Assembly: GCA_938003595.1 (NCBI GenBank)
Contig: CALKYH010000078.1
Location: 1-10,821 of the forward strand
Length of the DNA stretch: 10,821 nt
DNA from: an uncultured bacterium
GTDB taxonomy: Bacteria; Planctomycetota; Phycisphaerae; Phycisphaerales; UBA1924
Reading direction: 5' to 3'
Shown here: in pieces, positions 6,430-10,821 of the stretch
Numbering within the stretch: the first letter of the stretch is position 1
Layout: each line of letters begins with the position of its first letter
Program-made: the position numbers and the translations under genes
Notes under the pieces: generated by a model
The model's database searches: none
What the model saw: the letters and a program-made list of their open reading frames with translations, nothing else
What the model was told of the DNA's origin: nothing

Positions 6430-8030
6430 GGCCGCAGGTGATCATCATCGGCGCCGGGCCCGTCGGGTTGACCATGGCGCTGCTGCTCGGGTCGTACGGC
6501 GTCCAGGTCGCGCTCATCGAGCGACGCTCGACGATCCCATCGGAGGCCCGCGCCGTCGCTCTGGACGACGAGTGCCTGCGTATCTGGCAGGCCTGTGGAC
6601 TCGAAGACGCCATCCGCGGCGATTGGGAGGCGGGAGAGGATGGCGCCGTCATCTGCGTCTATCACGACGAGCGTGGCAGGCCGTTCCTGAGCATCCGGCA
6701 GAGTGTCGGCGACCTTGGCTATCCCCACGCGGTGGTCATCCATCAGGGCTGCATCGGCGCCAAGCTGCTCGACGCGGCGCGGCGTTCGCCGTCGATCACG
6801 GTGCTCCTCGGGCACGAAGCGACCGAGGTGCGCGAGGACGCTGAAGGGGTCGTTGTCGTGTGCCGCGGACCGGACGGCCGCACCGTGTCGCTCCGGGCGC
6901 CGTGGCTGGTCGGCTGCGATGGGGGCTCCAGCATCGTCCGAGACGCCATCGGCGCAGACATGGAGGGCGTGACGCTCCCCGAATCATGGTTGATTGTCGA
7001 CATCGACGACAACGGAGAGGGTTCCTGTGTCGACATCCGCTGCCGGCGCGATGGGGCGTCGGTGACGCTGCCGCTTCCCCACGGCGTCCGGCGCGTCGAG
7101 CGGGCGCTGCCATCGGCGCCAGATGATGAGTGGATCCATGACGACGAAGCGCTTCGTCGATCCCTGGTCGAGGTGTGGCCCGACGCCGGCGCCGCGGCGA
7201 TCCGCAACCGCATCATCCGCCAGTTCAGCTCTCGAGCGGCGACGCACTGGCGTGCGGGCAGGATCTTTCTGGCCGGGGACGCGGCGCATGTGTCGCCGCC
7301 CTTCGCGGGCCAGGGCATGGCCTCGGGCATCCGGGACGCGGCGAATCTCTCCTTCAAGCTCGCGGGCGCCTGTCAGGGCTGGCTCGGACCGGAGGTCCTG
7401 GACACCTATGAAGTCGAGCGGCGTCCGCATCAGCGGAGGATGGACGAGCTGGCGCGACGACTGCGGCGCGTCATGGCGCCGCGCTCGCGCCTCGAGGCCT
7501 CGCTGACGCAGCATGGCCTCAGGCTCCTGTCGCGCTCGGGGCTGCTCTCGACGCCCTGGCTCCTGCGCGGCCCGGGCATCCGGCAGGTGATCCAGAGCGG
7601 ATTTCTCGAGCCCTCGGGGCTCGCCGGGCGCTACCTGCCGCAGCCGTGGGTGATCGCGCCCGGACTGGGCCGTCGCCGGTTGGATGCCTTGCTCGGTCCG
7701 CGCATGACCTGGCTCGCCGTCGGCGATGGCCGCGGCGCGGGCCGTCTCCCCGACCGGCTCGTCGGCCCGCACGACAGCGTGCTCGTCGAAGGCAGAGATT
7801 TCGAGGACCGGGAGCAGACGCTGCAGCGCCGCTTCGGCGCTCGATCGGCGCTTCTCGTGCGCCCCGACAGAGTCGTGCACACTCACCTTTCGCGCGCCGC
7901 CATCGCGGCGCGCCTGAAGAGGAGCGATGGATGTCGTCCTACCAAGCGATCTGGAGAGTCTGCGCCGTCGTGTGCAGCGCGGCCACGGCTGTTGTCGGTG
8001 TCGGATGCGTTCCCAACAGCTCCAATGTAG
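6426..8030 (+). CDS. FAD-dependent aromatic monooxygenase (class A, PHBH/MhpA-like)
   Basis: 534 residues from the GTG at 6426, which overlaps the methyltransferase stop as GTGA. GGAGGGGAG (6402-6410) lies rather far upstream; a GTG at 6438 is an alternative start. The FAD motif is GAGPVG (9-14), the DG motif is GCDGGSS (163-169), and the second FAD/ribose motif is LAGDAAHVSPPFAGQGM (282-298). The C-terminal part (about 415-495, ending LLVRPDRVV) resembles the thioredoxin-like domain of phenol hydroxylase/MhpA proteins. These enzymes hydroxylate phenols using NAD(P)H and O2. Here the inferred role is hydroxylation of the methylated polyketide phenol toward a hydroquinone/quinone, as for SrsC. 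The last 32 residues overlap the next gene out of frame by 100 bases and use codons unlike the rest, so the true C-terminus is doubtful. A TGA at 7915-7917 in the +1 frame sits exactly where a stop would be expected. Confidence 0.92.
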   Translation: MRPQVIIIGAGPVGLTMALLLGSYGVQVALIERRSTIPSEARAVALDDECLRIWQACGLEDAIRGDWEAGEDGAVICVYHDERGRPFLSIRQSVGDLGYPHAVVIHQGCIGAKLLDAARRSPSITVLLGHEATEVREDAEGVVVVCRGPDGRTVSLRAPWLVGCDGGSSIVRDAIGADMEGVTLPESWLIVDIDDNGEGSCVDIRCRRDGASVTLPLPHGVRRVERALPSAPDDEWIHDDEALRRSLVEVWPDAGAAAIRNRIIRQFSSRAATHWRAGRIFLAGDAAHVSPPFAGQGMASGIRDAANLSFKLAGACQGWLGPEVLDTYEVERRPHQRRMDELARRLRRVMAPRSRLEASLTQHGLRLLSRSGLLSTPWLLRGPGIRQVIQSGFLEPSGLAGRYLPQPWVIAPGLGRRRLDALLGPRMTWLAVGDGRGAGRLPDRLVGPHDSVLVEGRDFEDREQTLQRRFGARSALLVRPDRVVHTHLSRAAIAARLKRSDGCRPTKRSGESAPSCAARPRLLSVSDAFPTAPM

Positions 8031-8392
8031 GAGTGTCGATCGAATCGGCGGAACTCCGTGCAGCCGAGTGCGCCCTCCAGCTGCGCATCGAGAATCCCGG
8101 CGGGCGCGACCTGACGGTGACCCGGATGCACTACGAGCTGAGCGAGGCGGCGACCGGGCTGCCGCTCGGCTCGGGCGACTGGTCTGGCGAGCTCCCGGTG
8201 CTTCACGGCGGCGACGCGACGCTGCCCCTGGTGATCGGCCTGCAGTCGCAGCCCCTGGACGAGACCTCCGCCCGCGTGCGGCTCAGCGGGGATCTGCGAC
8301 TCACCGATCACACCGGCTATCTCGGGATCCGCTCGCTGGAGTTCACGAGCACGGCCTTTCAGACCGAGGCGGACGCGGAGAGGGCGCCATGA
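7931..8392 (+). CDS. LEA14/WHy-domain putative lipoprotein
   Basis: 153 residues. AGAGGAG (7918-7924) six bases upstream supports this ATG over the overlapping ATG at 7927, which is in another frame. The N-terminus is a signal-like hydrophobic stretch ending VVGVGC, with Cys26. The -3 residue is G, so this is a weak but possible lipobox. The rest is a compact beta-rich domain (about 33-140) with the water-stress/LEA_2 pattern: ECALQLRIENPGGRDLTVTRM (a strand, the NP turn, then a strand) and a later alternating hydrophobic strand set. WHy/LEA14 domains are small beta-sandwich folds seen in bacterial envelope and desiccation-related proteins; no enzymatic role is known. It overlaps the monooxygenase end by 100 bases and couples to the next gene through ATGA. 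A role at the envelope in handling a hydrophobic product is inferred from its neighbours. Confidence 0.82.
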   Translation: MSSYQAIWRVCAVVCSAATAVVGVGCVPNSSNVGVSIESAELRAAECALQLRIENPGGRDLTVTRMHYELSEAATGLPLGSGDWSGELPVLHGGDATLPLVIGLQSQPLDETSARVRLSGDLRLTDHTGYLGIRSLEFTSTAFQTEADAERAP

Positions 8393-8763
8393 CGCGGCCG
8401 CTCTGGATCGCTCAGACCGCAGCCCTGGCGATCGCTCTGGCGGCCGTCGCCGTGTGGGCGGCTTCCGGCCGCGAGGGCTTCACGCGCTGGCCGAACGCGA
8501 AGCTCGAGGCGGCCGACGCTCCGCTCGCCGCCGACACCGCGGCGCTGCTCGACGACATCGGTCTCGGCGAGCAGGGATCCCCGGCTTCGGCGGCGGCGCT
8601 GGAGAGCCGCTTCGCCCTGGGATTGCTGCCCGGCGGGTTCGACCTCAAGCACCTGCTCTCGGTTCTGACGCTCCTGATGCTCGCGGGAGCGGTGTCGGCG
8701 TTCGGACTCATCATTTCGCGAACCGCCCACGGGCGAAACGCCCTTCGAGGAGATCACCCATGA
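8389..8763 (+). CDS. Small two-TM membrane protein of unknown function
   Basis: 124 residues that I do not recognise. TM1 is at about 7-25 (IAQTAALAIALAAVAVWAA). A soluble stretch of about 60 residues (26-85) contains a predicted helix rich in Ala and acidic residues. TM2 is at about 88-110 (LLSVLTLLMLAGAVSAFGLII), and a short basic tail follows. The most likely arrangement is an inner-membrane hairpin with the middle segment outside. The ATG is set by an ATGA overlap with the lipoprotein stop, with a purine-rich GGAGAGGG just upstream. The stop overlaps the YceI-like start as ATGA, so it is translationally tied to both envelope proteins. The name or function cannot be given; a partner of the YceI-like or LEA14-like protein is plausible. 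Confidence 0.8.
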   Translation: MTRPLWIAQTAALAIALAAVAVWAASGREGFTRWPNAKLEAADAPLAADTAALLDDIGLGEQGSPASAAALESRFALGLLPGGFDLKHLLSVLTLLMLAGAVSAFGLIISRTAHGRNALRGDHP

Positions 8764-9470
8764 AACTCATGCGCATCGCCGGCCTGACCCTGTGGTTGTC
8801 CCTGCCGCTGTCAGCCGCGAACGACCCGCTGTTCATCCCGCCGCAGCCGCCGGAGGAAGCCGCCACCCTCGGCGTCGTGTACCGCACCATCGTCGGTCGC
8901 GAGGCGCAGGTGACCTTCACCTCCGATGCGCCGGTCGAGGACATCGTGGGCAAGTCGAACGAGGTCGCGGGCTACGCGATCGTCGGTCCGGGCGAGGGGC
9001 CGCCGACGATCCTCAAGGCCGAGTGGGCGTTGCCGGTGGACTCGCTCGCGACGGGCATCCCGCTCCGGGACGAGCACATGGTGTCGAAGGAGTGGCTCGA
9101 CGCCGAATCGTTCAACGACATCCGCTTCAAGCTCGCGGCCCTCGAGGAGGTGAGCGCGATCAAGCAGGGAGAAGACTTCTCGACCTGGAGCGTCACGCTC
9201 GTCGGCGAGATGACCCTGCACGGCGTCACCCGAACCATGCGCGTCCCCGACGCGCGCCTGTCGTTCCTCAAGGAGTCGGATCGGACCCGATCGATCGCCC
9301 CGGGCGACCTCATGCTCCTGAGATGCGACTACGAAGTGCGCCTGTCCGACTTCGGCGTGCGGCATCGGGATGTGCCCGACAAGGTGTCGGACACCATCCA
9401 GCTGTCGCAGCTGCTGCGACTCTCGACAGCGATCGATCCGGCGCCGAGCCAAGCCCGACCCGATCGATGA
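8760..9470 (+). CDS. YceI-like periplasmic lipid-binding protein
   Basis: 236 residues with a Sec signal peptide (1-20, cleaved after PLSAA). GAGGAG (8747-8752) seven bases upstream and an ATGA overlap with the previous stop fix the start. YceI-family landmarks are VTFTSDAPVEDIVGKSN (51-67), PVDSLATGIPLRDEHM (92-107), EWLDAESFNDIRFK (111-124), GEMTLHGVTRTM (149-160) and DYEVRLSDFGV (190-200). The last 15 or so residues are a short polar tail. YceI proteins form lipocalin-like beta barrels; characterised members bind long isoprenoid or polyisoprenoid-quinone-type lipids in the periplasm. As the last gene of an operon with a type III PKS, a methyltransferase and a hydroxylase, it may bind or carry the lipidic phenol or quinone made there. 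The family call is firm; the ligand is inference. Confidence 0.92.
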   Translation: MKLMRIAGLTLWLSLPLSAANDPLFIPPQPPEEAATLGVVYRTIVGREAQVTFTSDAPVEDIVGKSNEVAGYAIVGPGEGPPTILKAEWALPVDSLATGIPLRDEHMVSKEWLDAESFNDIRFKLAALEEVSAIKQGEDFSTWSVTLVGEMTLHGVTRTMRVPDARLSFLKESDRTRSIAPGDLMLLRCDYEVRLSDFGVRHRDVPDKVSDTIQLSQLLRLSTAIDPAPSQARPDR

Positions 9471-9614
9471 CGCGGTCCTCACGGCTGAGGAGCCCTCCGA
9501 TCAAGGCGGCGCTCGACACGCAGGGTCCAGACCGCCGCCCGCGCCCCTGGGTGCGATCACCGCGTGCCCCATCCGGACTTGAGGCCGCCCCCGCCGCGAC
9601 ATCGGTCCGGCGAA
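9471..9614. other. Short convergent intergenic region
   Basis: 144 bases separate the convergent ends of the YceI-like and SnoaL-like genes. It holds a small hairpin at 9476-9491 (TCCTCA, CGGC loop, TGAGGA) with no T-run, so it is not a convincing terminator for either strand. No credible coding frame is seen. Confidence 0.5.
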
Positions 9615-9995
9615 TCAGAGCGTCATGAAGGTGATCTTTTCGGCGATCTTCCCGTCCCGGATCCGGAACAGGTCCACGCCGCGGCCCACGCCCTCGCCGC
9701 CGTCGGGCAGGCGCCAGCGCAGGGTGTATCGACACGCGCAGCGGTCGCCGTCGGCGAAGATGTCCGTGACCTCCCAACGATGCCCGGGGAAGTGCTCGTC
9801 GAGCGACTCCCACACCGCCCGGACAGCCGCCTGGCCCTCGTACCGTCCGAAGCTCACGGCCGGCGGCGCCACATGCTCGAAGACGGTGTCCTCCGTCATG
9901 TCGGCCATCAGGGCGTCGACATCGCGGGCGTTGAAGCCGTTCTCGAAACGGGTGACCAGCGCGATGGTGGCGGCCGTGGAGGCGGAGGAACTCAT
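9615..9995 (-). CDS. SnoaL-like/NTF2-fold protein
   Basis: 126 residues from the ATG at 9995. A GGAAAGG-type ribosome-binding site lies about ten bases upstream, and this start avoids the longer frame that begins against the tRNA. The sequence follows the SnoaL_2/NTF2-like pattern. It opens with an N-terminal helix (TIALVTRFENGFNARDVDAL), then MADMTEDTVFEHV (31-42), a helix GQAAVRAVWESL, and paired strands RCACRYTLRWRL and GVDLFRIRDGKIAEKITF (107-123). This small cone-shaped fold serves as a polyketide cyclase, isomerase, hydrolase or simple ligand binder, so function cannot be set. It is on the opposite strand to the polyketide operon and 39 bases downstream of the tRNA, possibly read from the tRNA promoter. 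A link to the PKS pathway is possible, but only by proximity. Confidence 0.85.
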   Translation of the reverse strand: MSSSASTAATIALVTRFENGFNARDVDALMADMTEDTVFEHVAPPAVSFGRYEGQAAVRAVWESLDEHFPGHRWEVTDIFADGDRCACRYTLRWRLPDGGEGVGRGVDLFRIRDGKIAEKITFMTL

Positions 9996-10034
9996 CGGGC
10001 TGGAACCTTTCCGCCCCGGGGCTGGGGCCTGCAA

Positions 10035-10109
10035 TGGCGATGGGCGGACTCGAACCGCCGACCTAGGGTTTATGAATCCCTCGCTCTAACCAGACTGAGC
10101 TACATCGCC
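10035..10109 (-). tRNA. trnM: tRNA-Met (CAT), elongator type; tRNA-Ile2 not excluded
   Basis: 75 bases fold as a complete cloverleaf. The acceptor is GGCGATG with CATCGCC (7 bp), the D arm is GCTC/GAGC with the GG-TTA loop, and the T arm is GGCGG-TTCGAGT-CCGCC. The anticodon loop is TTCATAA, with CAT at 34-36. The paired first base argues against an initiator tRNA. A CAT anticodon is also used by lysidine-modified tRNA-Ile2; overall similarity to elongator Met favours Met. An A-A mismatch lies at positions 31-39 of the anticodon stem. CCA is not encoded after the discriminator A. Confidence 0.92.
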
Positions 10110-10141
10110 GTTCCCACCCCGCCGGGCGGAGGGGGACCGCC

Positions 10142-10169
10142 ACTTTAGCCCCGTCGTGGGCGGGGTCAA
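10142..10169 (-). promoter_or_regulatory. Sigma70-type promoter for the tRNA
   Basis: On the minus strand TTGACC (10169-10164) and TAAAGT (10147-10142) match the -35 at five of six and the -10 at four of six, with a 16-base spacer. Transcription would start near 10135, about 26 bases before the tRNA 5' end. The promoter lies downstream of the terminator of the preceding gene, so the tRNA (and perhaps the SnoaL-like gene) would be an independent unit. Confidence 0.6.
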
Positions 10170-10203
10170 TCCGGGGGGAAAGCGGCATCCAGCGGCCCTA
10201 TCC

Positions 10204-10235
10204 AAGAAAAACGCCCGCGCATGTGCGCGGGCGTT
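10204..10235 (-). terminator. Rho-independent terminator of the Pro/His-rich protein gene
   Basis: A perfect 11-bp stem (AACGCCCGCGC at 10210-10220, GCGCGGGCGTT at 10225-10235) has a four-base loop. On the minus strand it is followed by TTTTTCTT. It lies 26 bases after the stop at 10261-10263, so it terminates that gene. On the plus strand no T-run follows, so it is one-directional. Confidence 0.9.
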
Positions 10236-10260
10236 GCGGGTCTCGGATCCTGGGCCGCGG

Positions 10261-10821
10261 TCAGCGGGCCGCGTGATGATGGCCGGCGCCCTGGCCGGGC
10301 TTGTGCTGGGGGCCGTTCGCGGGGCCGCGGCCCGGCTTGCGGTTGGGCTGACCGGGGAAAGCGCCGCCCGTGCGTCCGCCCTTCTTGGGCGCGGGGCGCT
10401 GGCCGTTGCGGGGGGCGGCGGCCTGCTGGGGACCGCGCGCCGGGCGGGCGCCGTGGTTCGGGGCGTAGGCGCCGGGCGTGGTCGCGGCGGGAGCGCCGTG
10501 AGACGGATGGGCGCTGTGGAGCGGCTTGCGCACGGGCGCGGGACGCGCCTCGCTGAAGTTGTTCGGCTGCGAGCCGTTGTGGACATAGGTCCGCTTGGCG
10601 CCGTGGCTCGGGGCCGGGGCGTGAGCGGGGCCGGCGCTCGGCCCGGCGTTGGGATCGGCGTTGGGACCGGGGCCACGGTTCTTGCGGAAGGGCCGCGGAT
10701 CGCGGGCCTGACCGTGATGAGGGGCGTGGGGCGGATGGGTGGCGCCGGGGCCGTTCTGCTGCTGGACCGGCGCGGCGAAGTAGGGCCGCAGGTCGGGCAG
10801 CGTGGTGATGGCGTCGAAGCG
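10261..10821 (-). CDS. C-terminal part of a protein with a Pro/Gly/His/Ala-rich basic disordered tail (5' end outside window)
   Basis: The frame is open from the right edge to a TGA at 10261-10263, giving 186 residues. The first 18 or so (RFDAITTLPDLRPYFAAP) look like the end of a folded domain. The rest is low-complexity: proline, glycine, alanine, histidine, asparagine/glutamine and scattered Arg/Lys, with recurring bits such as SHGA, NHGA, GPNA and GPAN, ending GHHHAAR. Such basic, disordered tails are common on RNA-binding proteins (for example RNA helicases) and some envelope proteins in GC-rich bacteria, but the missing N-terminal part prevents a family call. I do not recognise the folded end. 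The one codon phase persists to the window edge and the terminator follows the stop directly, which supports this being a real gene. Confidence 0.75.
   Translation of the reverse strand, partial: RFDAITTLPDLRPYFAAPVQQQNGPGATHPPHAPHHGQARDPRPFRKNRGPGPNADPNAGPSAGPAHAPAPSHGAKRTYVHNGSQPNNFSEARPAPVRKPLHSAHPSHGAPAATTPGAYAPNHGARPARGPQQAAAPRNGQRPAPKKGGRTGGAFPGQPNRKPGRGPANGPQHKPGQGAGHHHAAR

Noticed and set aside
7927..8388. Alternative plus-strand start at 7927 in the frame of the two-TM protein
   Set aside because: The stretch before 8389 is Arg-rich with no domain sense, while the WHy-domain frame from 7931 fits the ribosome-binding site and the family pattern.
9476..9491. Hairpin after the YceI-like gene as terminator
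   Set aside because: The stem is only six pairs and no T-run follows on either strand.
10035..10109. tRNA as an integration site of a mobile element
   Set aside because: There is no integrase, no repeated tRNA 3' end and no compositional break within the window.
10035..10109. Initiator tRNA-fMet
   Set aside because: The first acceptor pair is G-C paired, whereas bacterial initiators have a mismatch there.
1..10821. CRISPR array, insertion sequence or phage genes
   Set aside because: No regularly spaced repeats, transposase, integrase or phage structural frames were seen.

Overview
The window is very GC-rich with strong G/C third-position use. It looks like bacterial chromosome, most probably from Planctomycetota or a similarly GC-rich phylum. 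That placement is inference from composition, the Tat-exported Rossmann protein and the gene mix; no rRNA or ribosomal marker is present to fix it.

Layout from left to right. On the minus strand, 1-677 is the 5' part of a Tat-exported NAD-dependent epimerase/dehydratase-like protein that runs off the left edge. Next, also on the minus strand, is a two-component pair: a membrane histidine kinase (1390-2835) and a REC-Fis response regulator (782-1393), joined by an ATGA overlap. Divergently, on the plus strand, a long compact operon runs from 2932 to 9470. Its genes are a 14-TM DHA2-type drug/proton antiporter, a type III polyketide synthase, a UbiE-like methyltransferase, a class A FAD monooxygenase, a LEA14/WHy-domain putative lipoprotein, a small two-TM protein and a periplasmic YceI-like protein. 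Most junctions in it are 4-base GTGA or ATGA overlaps. Facing it on the minus strand are a SnoaL/NTF2-like gene, a tRNA with anticodon CAT and its own promoter, a rho-independent terminator, and the C-terminal part of a disordered Pro/Gly/His/Ala-rich protein that runs off the right edge.

The main biological content is the plus-strand operon. The order type III PKS, methyltransferase, flavin hydroxylase is that of srsABC of Streptomyces griseus, which makes alkylresorcinol methyl ethers and the derived quinones (phenolic lipids). Here the same core is tied, with coupled start and stop codons, to an envelope module. A YceI-like protein (the family binds long isoprenoid or quinone-like lipids), a WHy/LEA14 putative lipoprotein and a small membrane protein could hold or move a lipidic quinone, and the MFS pump could expel intermediates or product. 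The divergent two-component system is a natural candidate regulator. The link to a phenolic lipid or quinone product, and to envelope trafficking, is inference.
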